A stretch of DNA of 17,505 nt from Monoraphidium neglectum (GCF_000611645.1 NW_014013393.1:18763-36267); one strand, 5' to 3'; shown: positions 1 through 10,822, counted from the first letter of the stretch. A program made the numbers and translations. The notes: generated by a model from the sequence alone, not told the origin.

Positions 1-2
1 AG

Positions 3-50
3 CGGGCGCCGCGCAGCCCGCCGCTCCCGGCTGGCGACTTGCCTGTTTGA
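3..50 (+). CDS. Possible 3' tail of an upstream plus-strand gene (partial)
   Basis: The first 50 bases are much more GC-rich than the next 900. They read in one frame as a short stretch with G/C-rich third positions (R-A-P-R-S-P-P-L-P-A-G-D-L-P-V) ending in TGA at 48-50. This could be the end of a neighbouring gene cut by the window edge. I recognise no domain and found no plus-strand UGUAA signal just downstream, so it is weakly supported. Confidence 0.15.
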   Translation, partial: RAPRSPPLPAGDLPV

Positions 51-1020
51 CAACATCAAGGTTGAGGCAGGGAGGTTAGCTGTGTTGCGACCGCATGCAT
101 CGACTCGGGGGTGCTGCATGTGCACACACACACAGCTGAGGCGTGTGCTGCCAGCGAGGATATGCACAGTTGCCACGCGCCCAGCTGTGCTGCTACGACG
201 AGCAATAATATCACACTTGGTGTCTTTGACTGCTCGTAGAAGTGTTACAAGCACCTTAAGGCCAGAACATGAGTGCGAGGGCGTGTCTTCTCTTGTTCGC
301 TGCCAGGTGGATCACAATGGTGAACGGTACGAGACGTAATTAGAAATTTTTGAGGTGTGACTGCACAAAGAAGCCCGGTATCGTTGGTTGCGACCTGAGA
401 CGGGTCCTGATCGAGCTTTGTATGTATGGAAATCGATGCGAAGCAAGGGATACCGTAGATAAATCAAATGAAAGATATTTTATGTCATTGATCTATAATG
501 CAGGTCGCCAATTGGATGCCAGCGACGTTTGCAGTAACAGCAGTCAAATTGGTCAACATCACGCGGGCTGGGAGTGGCCTGCATGGTGGTCATGCAGGCA
601 CACACCACTGCACCCTAAAAGTTTGCCGCGTGTACAGATACCGTGCTACTGGATTCAGCTGTGACAATTGTTGGTCTTCCCCCGCTCGTGCTAGGGCTGG
701 AAGCCGGCTTTTGCTGTGATCTGCTGCAATTCACCTACATTGGTGTCATGCACCCAGGAAACAGGGTGCGCCGGCCCCTCGCATTACGTATGCACGCTTT
801 CCTTGCATGCGGGGCAGTGCGGTCGCAGGAGATCGAGGAATGCGCGCACCTGCACCAGCCCGGCCGCCCGGTTGACGCGCTGTACAAGGCGTTAACACCA
901 GACCGAATTTGTGCGGCCCAACATGCCATAATTGCCTGTGCGCGTGCATCGTTCCAGCACGATCAGAGATTTTGCCTTGCTTGAGAGCTCAACCTGATGC
1001 ATCCCGCCATCATTGCACCA
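51..1020. other. Intergenic / 3' flanking region without a supported gene
   Basis: Open frames here are short, overlap on both strands and have no consistent codon bias or recognisable motif. Positions about 330-540 are clearly richer in A and T than the rest of the window. The region probably holds the 3' UTR of the minus-strand gene that stops at 1021, plus intergenic DNA. No RNA gene, mobile element or array was seen. Confidence 0.5.
243..247 (-). terminator. Candidate UGUAA poly(A) signal for the 1021-2266 gene
   Basis: TTACA on the plus strand reads TGTAA on the minus strand, the usual green-algal polyadenylation signal. It lies about 775 bases past the TGA at 1021-1023. It is the only such pentamer I found on this strand between that stop and the window edge. 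A five-base match alone is weak. Confidence 0.3.
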
Positions 1021-2266
1021 TCAGAAACCGGGCCAGCGGCCGCAGCTCCGCATCTCTGCCAGCACACACCTGGCCGCATGGCCCCAGTCCCGAGCTGCCG
1101 CCGCCAGTTGCTGATCACCAAAGTGCTTGTTCTTGCGCTGCAACGCGACCACAAACGTTTTTGGCGGCAACTTCCCCGCAGCACCAGCCAGAAGGTCCAG
1201 GGCCCACTTGAGCAGCTGCCCAAACGCCTTCCTGTGCTCGGAGGAGCGCGCTGCGGCGGAAGTTCCAGGGGGATAGGACATAAGGCAGATGGACCCTGGC
1301 TCATTGGGCATAACATAAGATCATCTAATCGGGCACAAATCTGGCTTTTGCAGTGGGTGAGCCGCACCATCATTCTCACTGCCTCGTTTTTCTGACTCAG
1401 GGACGCACAAGCCGCTGTGGGAGTCCTACTTAACAGCCTCCAGACACACAAGCATGCACGCGCACCTGCTGGCAGCCGACGCCACTCGCCCTCGACCCAG
1501 TCGATCAGCGCGCTAGACTGCGGCTGCACCAGGTTGGTGAAGTGCAGCGGCATCAGCCGCAGCGCGCACACCACCAGCTGCACCTCGCCGGCGAGCGGCC
1601 GGCGCGCAGGCTGCCGGCGGGGCTTCTGGGACGCGAACCGTTCGAACAGGACGTCAAACGGCGGCGCGGGCGCCCCCATATACATGCCGGCGGCGCTGCG
1701 GATGCGGCTCTCGCGAAGCTCAAGGGGCTGAGGGTACACCAGGCCGTAGCGAGGCAGCGTCGACTGCAGATCAGACACGAACTTGACGCGCTGCGCCCGC
1801 GTGACGGCGGGGATCGTGTCGTCCATGCGGACAAAGAAATCAGCGTCGCTGAGCCCCTCCAGGGCCACGGCCATGTAGGTGCTGCCCTGCAGCTGCACCT
1901 GCAGGTGCGTGCACGGCGGCGCCGGGCATGTGGATGCTGCTGATAAGGCCAAGCCTTCCCGCCCAGGCAGAGGGCTGTGCATGCACTTTCACACTTGGTT
2001 CCTGGAGAGACCTTGGGGAGCTGATGCAGGGCCCCGACACGGACGTGTTGTCCTGCAGACTCCCTTGTCTTGTGTCACTAGTATATCCACTCAGCATCAG
2101 CGTGTAAGCGAGGCGCGCTCACCTGGGCGTGGCCGCCAGGAAACTGGCGCTGGGTCACCGCGCTCACTGCGCTTCGCAGGGCATGCACGCGTGGGCTGGC
2201 CGACAGCTTGCGACTATTGACGTAGGCCTCCAGGTGCCCGGGGCCTTGAGAAATCGCGTGCAACAT
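1021..2266 (-). CDS. Putative polymerase-beta-type nucleotidyltransferase-fold protein (3 exons)
   Basis: I read three exons on the minus strand: 2266-2123, 1898-1466 and 1250-1021, giving about 268 aa. Donors (CAG|GTGAGC at 2122, CAG|GTGCGC at 1465) and CAG acceptors match in phase (0 and 1). A GS pair (G53-S54 in LQGSTYM) is followed 11 residues later by S-D-A-D-F-F-V (D66, D68). A further acidic residue lies in P-P-F-D-V-L-F (D130). This hG[GS]...DxD...D pattern, preceded by a helix, is the catalytic signature of the nucleotidyltransferase superfamily that includes poly(A)/poly(U) polymerases, OAS and MNT enzymes. The C-terminal half looks helical. Substrate and subfamily cannot be told. 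The ATG at 2266 is the first in-frame one, but the open frame extends upstream and an earlier coding exon is possible. The second acceptor could be 12 bases further in (1886). Confidence 0.55.
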
Positions 2267-2551
2267 GATAAACGCGATGCTGCCTAGGCCGCTGCGGATC
2301 TGAGCGAGGATGTTCGTTGAGAACGGCGTCCAAGCGCGAGAAACTTCACGAGAAAAGTATCGTTTGACAATGTGCACCGCAGCCTCACATTAGAGGTCGT
2401 TGTTTGCAAGGGCGCAGGGGCATGCGATGCTGCCCAGCATTCAACCGACCGACCGTTCACACGGTCCGAGGCTGTGACACCTGAGTCAGGCGTAGACCCC
2501 TGTCATACCTGCCGTCCCCGCCCCCGCACGCACATTCCCATGCAAGCTCAC

Positions 2552-2640
2552 CTCCGAAGGAAGACGATCCCGCACGGCACGTATGGCGCTGGAATGGCCG
2601 GCGGCATCCGTTGCGCAGGGCCACGGTCGCAAGAACTTGC
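2552..2640 (-). other. Possible upstream exon of the nucleotidyltransferase-like gene
   Basis: A good donor (TTCGGAG|GTGAGC, exon end 2552) and an acceptor (GTGCAG, exon start 2640) bracket 89 bases open in the frame that would join in phase 0 to an acceptor at 2299 (CGCTCAG|ATC). The join would read D-R-L-P-S-E then I-R-S-G-L-G. It may be a coding exon with the true start further upstream, or a 5' UTR exon if translation begins at the ATG at 2266. Confidence 0.3.
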
Positions 2641-2675
2641 CTGCACCGGACACATCAAACAATAGGTTGATGGGA

Positions 2676-2741
2676 TTACAGGGGTAGCTCGAAAAGCAGC
2701 AAACGAAGCAATGGCCCGCAGCAGCCTCAAAAAGACTTACA
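2676..2741 (-). terminator. Two candidate UGUAA poly(A) signals
   Basis: TGTAA on the minus strand occurs at 2741-2737 and again at 2680-2676. These are the first such pentamers downstream of the large GYF gene stop (4592), about 1.85-1.9 kb away. They could mark the end of that transcript, immediately before the first possible exon of the next gene on the same strand (2640). They could also be chance matches inside an intron. Confidence 0.25.
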
Positions 2742-4591
2742 AGGCAGCCCCAGACCAATCACAGCCTGCATGCGCTCAACGGCACGCACAACAAATGCGA
2801 CAGTTTCAGCTCAAAAAGACCGCCGCGTGCGTGGGCGTTTGCTGCAGGGCAAGCGGGCTGCTCAGCCATGACACGTGCGCCGTTGCTACCTGCTTGCAGT
2901 AGCAACAAAGCGGCGCACGAGGCGGCGGCATTTCAGGTGCATGCATGCGCCATTTACGACAGGCAGGGTGTCTCCATTCGCGATGCAGGCGTCGCTCTGG
3001 GCGTGAGCTGTGCGGCTACATGTGTGCAGAGTGGGCTGCTGCGGGCCTGCTGTTCAAATCCCGCAGAGCCAGTTGCCACGACCCAACGAAACCAAAGGCA
3101 TTTGCTTGAGCAAGGGGTGCGAGGCACAAGGTAATGGGATAATCTCACACACGGCATTTCACGGGGCTTAGGCCACCACAGGCTTGCGTACGCACGCACA
3201 CGGGCGACCGACAGTGCAAGCCAGGTTGTAAGGGCCAAGAGACGCGACCCCTTGGTAACTCTGCAGAACCCTCTCGTGACATCAGGCATGACAGGACCCC
3301 CCACAACGCGGACTGCATCCTTTAAAGGTTTGAGGTATGATACCAGAGTGTTGAGCAGCGTCAGTGGGCAGCCCGCCGCGCGCAAAGGCAGGCGAAGGCC
3401 AGCGGTCAGGCCACAGCCGCGACCGCCCCCTCGCCCACAGCAAGCGCGCGGCGCGCGCACCGCAAGCAAAGGGAGTGCTAGCGTGCAGGCAAACACAAGT
3501 CCTGGGGAGCTCAGCAGTTGGGTCTGATGCGGCGGTCGTTTCAGTATCAAGATGCCATGGCAAGCAGGGGCCACTGCTTGCCGACTACGGCCCCAACGCC
3601 CCATTGGGTTGACTCGTGCGTATTATGTTGAATTGGAGGCCCTCACCTTGCAGGCCGCCGCCCCCGCCCCTCTACAGTCACAAGTCGTGGCTTGGTGCGC
3701 GCCCATCGATGCGCAGCGCGGGGCATTAATGCAGACAGTGCACACTCCTTCGCAGGGGCGCGCGCCCCCGGCCCGTCATCCCAGCAGGGGCGCCGCACCC
3801 CTGCCGGCGCTGCGGCCGGCCGTCCCCGCCGCAGCTGGGGCATGCGCAATGCCCCAGATTGGGAGGACGGATGATTGCGAGTGCCTGGAACGGCGCCGAG
3901 GCGGGCCGCCAGGGTTGTTTTGCTCGCAGCGCCCCTGATCGCTCTTTATTGCTGAAGCCATGCCATGCCGCGGCGCGCGCGGGGCCAAGGCGCGGTGGGT
4001 GGAGGGCCAACGCTAGGTCGGCGGCTGGGGCAACCGGCTGAGAGGGGCCAGCCGCCAAGGCAGCCCCCTAATCTCCGTCATGGCCTTGGATGCGTGTTTC
4101 GCTGCTAACATGGTCGTCGCCGCCGTCGTCGGGGTCGTCGGCGCCGGCGCCGCGAGCGCGCCCTGTCTACAACTGGGCGGCGCCGCCTGAGGGGACGCAG
4201 GCCGTGGCGGGGTGCGCCGCAGTGTTTGAGTGCCGGCGGACAGCACGTGTGGAGAGATGTGCATTTGCGCGCGTGCGTGCTGTGCACCTGGGCACGAGGG
4301 CCCCAGAATCGAGCCCGCCCCGGTGCACGGCTTGTGACAAAGTCAGCCCGTGGTTGTTGGAAGGCTGGGCTGCTGTCGAAGACAAGGCTGGTGACAGCCC
4401 TGTCACTCCCTGCTTAAACCCAGGCCGCGGCGCGCAAAGGCGGCGGCCTGCGAAGGCTGCAAAATGGCTTCAGATGTGCTCATCCCGCGACCTGCCCGTC
4501 CAGCAAGGCTGAAAGCGGTGCAACGGGTCCATCACTCGGCACCCACCAGGTGGTGTGGCTGTCGTCAGTGGGGCGTCAAGACCGGGCGCCT
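2742..4591. other. Gene-poor stretch, possibly a long 3' UTR of the GYF gene
   Basis: No frame on either strand shows a convincing domain or a chain of phased exons. Three minus-strand patches look mildly coding-like. One at about 3370-3270 contains L-L-N-T-L-V-S-Y-L-K-P-L. One starts at an ATG near 3843 (M-P-Q-L-R-R-G-R-P). One at about 4165-4069 follows a CAG acceptor and reads as Asp-rich before TAG. None can be linked into a gene. The stretch could be 3' UTR, introns of an unrecognised gene, or intergenic DNA. Confidence 0.4.
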
Positions 4592-5838
4592 TCACGGGTC
4601 GCAGCTCCAGGCGGCGTCGGCCGCGGGCCCGTCCAGTGGCTGCGGCCAGGCAGGGGGAACAGAGGCGGGAGCTGTCGAGCGGAGGTGGGCGGCACAGAAA
4701 GTAGCTCAAGTGGCGGGGCCCACCGCACTGCCTGTAGCTGCCTTGGGGCAGCGTGCCAAGTGAGGGGGGGTGGGAGATCGCCAGGGTGCGCAAAAGGGCG
4801 CGAGGGCAAAGGGTCCGTCCGTCTGCCGGCTCACCGCGCCTGCGCGCCGCGCGACGCCCGGCGCGTCGCGGCCGTGCGCCTCGTGGTCCGCGGGCGCGGG
4901 GCTCTCCGGCCGGCGGCCCGCGCCTGCGGTGATCTTCTCGAAGGCCGCGGCGGCGGCGGCGGCGGCGACGTCCGGCGAGGCGCTTGGCGCGGCGTCATGG
5001 TCGTCTGCGGGAGGGGAGATGCGCGTAGGGAGGTGGGCGACGAGGGGCTTGCCGCCGCTGCCAGGGCCGGCGGAGCATGTTGCGTGACCGCGGGCGGACC
5101 AGACGCGGGGGGCACGGCACGGTCGCCGTAACGGAGTTCAAGCCATGCAGGGGCAACGCTGCCCGTCCTTTCCAGGCACACCGGCCAGCAAGCACCGCCC
5201 CCGCACCCCAACAGCCCGCCGCGGTTGGCCCCGCACGGACCACGAACTCAGTGCCTGCTCAGCCTGCCCCCGCGCACCCTCGCCGGTGGTCGCTTGCCGT
5301 TTGAGTTGCCCTATGACGGAAGTGAAAAGCGTGCTCGGCCGCAACCGCCGCGGCATCGGCGGCGGGCCCGGCGGCTCGCCGGCGCCGCAGCTGCCAGAGC
5401 CCTCAGAACCGGCCCTCGACAGCCCCTGCGCCTGCAGCAGCAGCCCGTAGCCGGACGCGCCGCCGGAGCCCGCGCGCCGCGTCCGAGGCGCGGGTAGCGG
5501 GCGGGCGACGGCCGCGAGCGCGGCGGCAGCGGCGGCGCGGCGGAGGCTGTCGGGGCTGGTGTCGTCGCTAGGGGGACCGCTGTTGTTGCGGCTGCCCTCC
5601 GATTCGCTGTCATTCTCGATTTCGCAGTCCCAATCGGCCGCAGAGCCGCCGCCAGACGGCTCCCAATCCGCCGTATCCCGGCCGCCTCGCAGGCTGGGGC
5701 GCCCAGGGGCGTCGTCCGGGCGCACTGATGGGCGCAGGCCGGCGATCGCGGCGCGCGCGGCGGCGAACGCGGCGTCGGTTTCAGCGCTGCGATGTAGCTG
5801 GGGCCGCCCGCCGCCTGAGTGCTCGTGCGCATGGCCGC

Positions 5839-5871
<33 letters not shown>

Positions 5872-8742
5872 GCCACTGCTGCGGCTGCCAGCGTTGCTCC
5901 TGCTGTTGCTGCCAATCATCCTCCTGCTGCTGATACCCACGGCCGCCGTACATGTCCGCCGCCTGCCAGTGCTGCTGCCGCGGCTCCTGCTGCTGCTCGG
6001 CGGGGCCGCGCGCATACGAGTGGGAGGAGTGGGGGTCGTACTCGCGCGGGCGGTGCTGCTGTCGCAGGTTGGAGTCGTATGGGCGGTAGTTGTGCTGGTT
6101 GTGCTGACGAGGATCCTCGTCGTAATAATCAGCAGGGTGCAGGTGCCGCTCGTAGTGCTCGCCGTAGTAATCGCCGTAGTCATCGCCAACCACCTCCTCG
6201 GACGTGTACCGCTGGCCAGGCCTGCCGGCGGCCCAAGGCTCGCCGTAAGTTGGCCGCTGGTGCTGCAGCTGTTGCTGGGAGGGGTGGTGATGCGGATGGT
6301 GGCGCGTATCGGCGGGGCGCGCGCCGTCGTCCCAGGATTCAGGGCCGCCTGACCGCGTCGGCCAGCTGTGCTCGTCGCCACGCTGCTGCCAAGCGCCCGC
6401 CGCGTGCCGCGGCGGCGGCGGGGCCGGCGGGTGGCCGTCGCCGCCGTGCTGGTGGGCCGGAGGCGGCGGCGGCGGCGGCTGGTGGTGCTGGTGCTGGTGC
6501 TGCTCTGAGGGGCTGTAGCCCGTGTATTCATGCTGCCGCCAGTCAGACGGCCCCCTCGCGTGCACCTCCCCTGTGCACGAGTCATCCGCCCCTCCCCACC
6601 AGCCGCCGCCGTGCCCAGAGCCCGAGCGCCGCGCCGGCTGCCCGAAATCCTTGGGCCCCAAGCCGCCGCCGCCGCCCTGCCGCCCCGGCGGGTGCGCCGG
6701 CTGCGAGCCCCAGTGGCCCTGCGCAACGTTGTCGTATGGGTCGCCGGCGTGGTCGCGTCGCGCGCCCTCGTACTCATATGAATGGTACTGCTCCAGCTCC
6801 TCCTCCTCCTCCTGCTCCGCCTCCTCCGCTATCATCTGCTGCTGCTGCCACGTCAGCGCGCCGCCGTCGCGTCCACGCAAGGCGCCCCCGGGCTCTCCCG
6901 CGGCCGGCTGCGAAGCGCCCCTGTCGCCGCGGGCGTCGCCCCACTCAAAGCCCCGGGGCGGCGGCGGCGGGGGCGGGGGCGGCCGGTAGCGGTTGCAATC
7001 GTCTTGCAGTGAGGGTGGCTGTTGACGGTCCCAACCCTGCCTGTGCTCGCGACCCCAACCCTCTGCATCACCCCATTGCTCTTGCTCTGGCGGCTGCTGC
7101 TGCTGCTGCCATGAAGCGCCGCTGCCGCGCACCATCATGCGCGGCAGCGGGGGCGGGGGCGGGGGTGGATGTTGCATGCCTGGCGCGCCCCGTGGGTGCG
7201 GGCCAGCCGGCGACATGGATCCGGAGCCGCCAGAGCTGCGGCGCCAACGGCCGCCCTCCCCTGCTGGTGCTGCAGCCTGCTGCTGCTGCAGCAGCACCCG
7301 CGGGGGCGGCGGCGGCGGCGGCTGCTGCCGGCCGGACCCGCCGGCGCCGCGCTCGCCCTGCTGGCCGTCGCCCCTGACCGGGGGCTGGTTGTTTTCCCAG
7401 GGGTCGGCAGGGGCCCGCCAGTCGGGGCTCCCCGCTGCCTTGCGAGGGGCGCCCGCAAAATCCTCTGGCAGCAAGTCCTCTGGTAAATCCCGTGCGCCCG
7501 CGCGGCGCGGCGCGCCCGCCGCCAGCGCCTGGCCGCCGGGCGCCCCGTGGTCCACGCCCTCCGGCGCGCCCTGCCCCTGCGGCGCCGCCAGCACCCGGGG
7601 GCCCGCTGCGGCGGCGGGGGCGGCGGCGGCGGCGGCGGCGCCCGCGGCCCGCTCGCTGGCCGGGGCTGCCGCGTCATCCGCCAAAAGCCAGGAGGGCAGC
7701 TGCGACAGCATCTCCGTGTCATCATCCGGCAGCCCAAGGCCCAACAGCTGCCGCAGCCGCTCAGACGCCCGGTCCTCGGCCGCAGCGCCCGCACCCCCCG
7801 GCACGCCCGCGGGCGCCCCCGTGGGCGCGCTGGGGGCTCCGCCGCCCTCATGCGTTGGGGCGCGCGGGGCGCTCGGGCCCGGCAGCTGGCCGAGAGCGCG
7901 CGCGATGAGGTCGACCAGGTGCGCCTCCGTGAGCGCTGCGGATGTCGTGGCGGTGGCGTCAAGCGGCTGCTGCTGCTGCTGCTGCTGCAAATGCTGCTGT
8001 TGAGGCGAAGTATGCTGCAGCTGCTGCAGCAGCGCAGTTGCCAGCGGCTGCTGGCCGGCCGTCATCAACGCCTGTGGCGCCTGCCTGGCCGCCAACTGTT
8101 GCTGCGGAGGCAGCAGCGGCAGCGGCGCCAGCTGCTGCGTTGCGACAGCCGCGCTCGCCTGCCGAAGCCACGGCGCCTGCGGCGCACCGAAAGCGGCGGG
8201 CTGCGTCGATGCCGGGACCGCGGCGTGCTGCTGTTGGCGCAGCGGCCCGCTAAGCAAGTCAAGGGCAGCGTCGGCGCCGACCGACGCCTGGGCAGCCGCG
8301 CCCGCGCCGATGTCTGATGCTTCCCAACCGCCTGGGCCGCTCAAGGACAGCACTTGCAGCTGAGCAAACAGAGATTGCGGGTCGCCCATCAGCAGGGGCG
8401 CGAGCGGTCCCAACTGCTGCTGCAGGATGTCTGGGTGTGAGCCCTGCTGCGGCTGCAGGCTGTGCGCGGGCGTTGATGCTGAGGGCACCTGAAGCTGCAG
8501 CTGTGCTGCAGACAGCGGCGCTGCAGGCAGTGGCGCCGGCTGCTGCACTCCCCCGCTCGTTCCGGGCTGCTGCGCCTGCTGGAGCATCAGTCTGCGATGC
8601 TCTGCTGCGGCCTGCTGCCGTTGGCGCTCCTGCGCCACCTGCGCGTGCAGCATGTGCAGCCGGCCGTGCTGCTGCACCTCTGTCTGCTGCGCTAGCGTTA
8701 GCTGGGACGGCTGCTGCGCAAGCGGCTGCTGTGCCAGCAGCA

Positions 8743-8798
<56 letters not shown>

Positions 8799-10122
8799 AC
8801 AGTCAGCTGATTCCACTCCGCCTTTGTGTGCTGCTGCGCAAGCTGGTGCTGCAGCAGCACCTGCTCCTGCTGCTGTTTCAGCAACAACGGCTGCTGCAGC
8901 TGCAGCGGGTGCAGCAGCTGCTTGCCCGGTGCTGTGGCGAGGACATGGTAATCAGAAGCGCCCGTCAAGCCAGCCAGCGCGCCGCCCATGAGGCCTGCGC
9001 CAAAGTCGGACCCCTTGCTCACCCCGCCACCACTGCTGCCGCCACCGCTGCTCTGCAGCATGGCGTTTGCAGCGGCGCGCAATGTCCCTGGCAGTTGGTT
9101 GCTGCCCGGCGTCGCCTGAGGGGCTGCTCCTGCCGCCGCCGCTGCTGCTGTTGTCACTGGCGCCGGCGCCGCATCGGCGGCGCCGCCATCAGAAGAAGAC
9201 AGACGGGCAATTTTCAGGGGCCGCAAGTGAGCGCCGCCCAGGACTTCCAAGCCCAAGCTCCCCACGCTCGCGCCGCTGGCGGCGGCTTTGGCGGGCGCCG
9301 CGGGTGCAAATTGGGACTCCGGTGCTCCGGCGGCCGTGGAGGCAGGTTTGGGTTCCGCTGCTGCATGCGACGGCTCACCTGCATCAGCTGCAATGTCTTC
9401 TACAAGATCAAAAAGCAAGCTGTCTATGGCTGCGTCCGCATCCTCCTGCAGCGGCCCGCCCGGCGCCGGCTGCGGGGGCGCCGTCACCACGGCGCCGGGC
9501 GTCACAGGCAGCGGCGGCGTCGCCCCGGCGCCGGGCGTCACCAGCAGCGACGCTGTCGCGCCGGCGCCGGGCGTCTCAGGCAGCGGCGCCGTCGCCGCAG
9601 CACCGCCGGCCCGAGCGAGCGCAGCCGCAGCTGCTAGCTGGGCCTCAATTGGCGCACGCATGGATGTCGTGGCATGGGCCAGAGGCAAAGGTGCGACGGT
9701 GCCCTGAGGCAGCTGCATCCGCAACTCAGGGCGGGCAAAGACGGTCGGCGACTGGCCGACGGCGGGGCTGACCATGGGCGTCACTTGCTGCGGCTGCTGC
9801 TGCTGCTGCTGCTGCTGCAGAAGCTGCAAGTGATGTTCTTGGATTAGGGCTACCTGCTGCTGCTGAAGCAGCATTGCGTGCTGCATGTCACTGTGCTGCG
9901 TGTGCGCGGTCGCTGCTACGGGCTGGAAAGGGGTGCCGCCAGCGGGACGAGCAAGGCCCACGTTGCCAAGTGCGGCCGAAGGCTGCACACGGGGGTGCTG
10001 AGCGATGATCAGCTGTGGCCTGTATTGTGCCTGTTGCGTTGCGAGGGCTCCGGGAACTACCGGGCCAAGGGATGCCAACATGCCCTGCCGCGGCGCCGAC
10101 TGCATGAGGAAGACCGATTGCG

Positions 10123-10156
<34 letters not shown>

Positions 10157-10822
10157 CTGCACTTGTTGAAGCTGCTGCAACTGCTGCAGTTGCTGCTGCT
10201 GCTTCTGCTGCTGCTGCACTGCCAGATTTGGCACAACAGCCCCGCGCGTTGGGCCTGCCAGCATTTGCTGGGGCACTGCCAGGTAGGGCTGCGTTCCAGC
10301 CCCATGTTGCGGCGGCGCAGCAGCAAGCAGCGCGCCCGGTGCGGCCACAGCTACGGTCGGGTGCGGCAGCTGCACCGGTATGGCGGGCGGCGTCGACGTG
10401 GCGAAGAGAGCAAGAGGCTGGTAGGAGTGGCCGGCGCGCACAAGCGCCAGCAGCTGCCCGAGTGGCTGAAAAGCAGGGGCGGGCGCCTGGTGGGGTGCCA
10501 TGCCTGGGGACAACCCACAGATCCGGAGCGCGTCGGGCAGGCGGCCCCCTGCATGCCACTGCAGCATTTGCAGAGGCAGGAATGGGCCCTGCATGCCGCC
10601 ATTGTGATCCTGCGGCGAGGCAGCAGCACGTTGATTGCGTCAACCCCCTCCAGAGTTCACTCGCAAGCCACGACCCCTTGCACAATGATAGCTTGTGCAT
10701 GCGGACGAGCGCCTTGAGCTCACCTGATAGACCCAAGACACAGCCCCAGACAAGGGATCGCCGCTCCCAGCCGTGAACAGCGCCACAGCGGCGGGGTCTG
10801 CGACGAAGCCGCTCGTCGCCAT
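4592..10822 (-). CDS. Large GYF-domain protein with poly-Q and poly-P tracts (4 exons, ~1882 aa)
   Basis: I read four minus-strand exons: 10822-10724, 10609-5278, 5004-4835 and 4639-4592. They sum to 5649 bases, exactly 1883 codons including TGA. Intron phases match (0, 1, 0), with donors GTGAGC, GTGCGC, GTGAGC and CCGCAG-type acceptors. The ATG at 10822 has a GCCATGG context. Exons 1 and 2 join to give W-V-Y-Q-D-H-N-G-G-M-Q-G-P-F, followed by M-L-Q-W and G-R-L-P-D-A-L-R-I. This is the W-x-Y-x-D..G..QGPF..M..W core of the GYF domain (residues ~29-66), a fold that binds proline-rich peptides. The rest is low complexity: glutamine tracts (up to 18 pure CAG codons), P7-P9 runs, His/Tyr-rich segments and a Glu run. 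A few hydrophobic-acidic islands stand out, such as D-S-L-L-F-D-L-V-E-D near 9400. GYF proteins act in mRNA control and splicing, but the exact role here is unknown. The last 48-bp exon is the least certain. Confidence 0.75.
5841..5870 (-). repeat. CTG/CAG tract coding Q10 in the GYF protein
   Basis: About ten consecutive CTG triplets on the plus strand are CAG codons on the coding strand, giving a glutamine run in the C-terminal half of the GYF protein. It lies between a W-R-Q motif and R-G-H-A-H. Confidence 0.8.
8744..8797 (-). repeat. Pure (CTG)18 microsatellite coding Q18
   Basis: There are eighteen uninterrupted CTG triplets on the plus strand, read as CAG on the coding strand of the GYF gene. 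Other shorter CAG-rich runs in the same exon lie near 7968-7988, 9790-9820 and 10110-10220. Pure triplet runs of this length are typically length-polymorphic. Confidence 0.9.
9477..9607 (-). repeat. 36-bp tandem repeat (about 3.6 copies) within the GYF CDS
   Basis: Units start at 9477, 9513 and 9549, with a partial fourth at 9585. They share the core GGCGCCGGGCGTC. A period of 36 keeps the frame and encodes a 12-residue repeat of the type T-P-G-A-G-A-T-A-P-L-P-V. Copies differ by several substitutions, so this is a diverged coding minisatellite. Confidence 0.85.

Noticed and set aside
3040..3085. tRNA-like string TTCAAATCCCGCAGAGCCA on the plus strand
   Set aside because: The T-loop core is present but the five-base stem does not pair, and no D-arm or anticodon arm could be placed upstream.
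4576..4809. Alternative last exon for the GYF gene starting after CTACAG near 4735
   Set aside because: It is in phase, but its codons are poorer (CTT, CTA, TCT) and its acceptor weaker than the exon starting at 4639, which follows a strong pyrimidine tract and has typical algal codon choice.
5728..7377. Plus-strand frame of about 549 codons rich in Arg and Ala
   Set aside because: It is antisense to the large GYF exon and has the Arg/Ala/Gly make-up expected from a GC-rich shadow, with no domain.
7320..9771. Plus-strand frames in the 7-10 kb region with CTG-coded Leu runs or Ala runs
   Set aside because: They overlap the in-phase minus-strand coding exon, and none has a start context, splice support or recognised motif.
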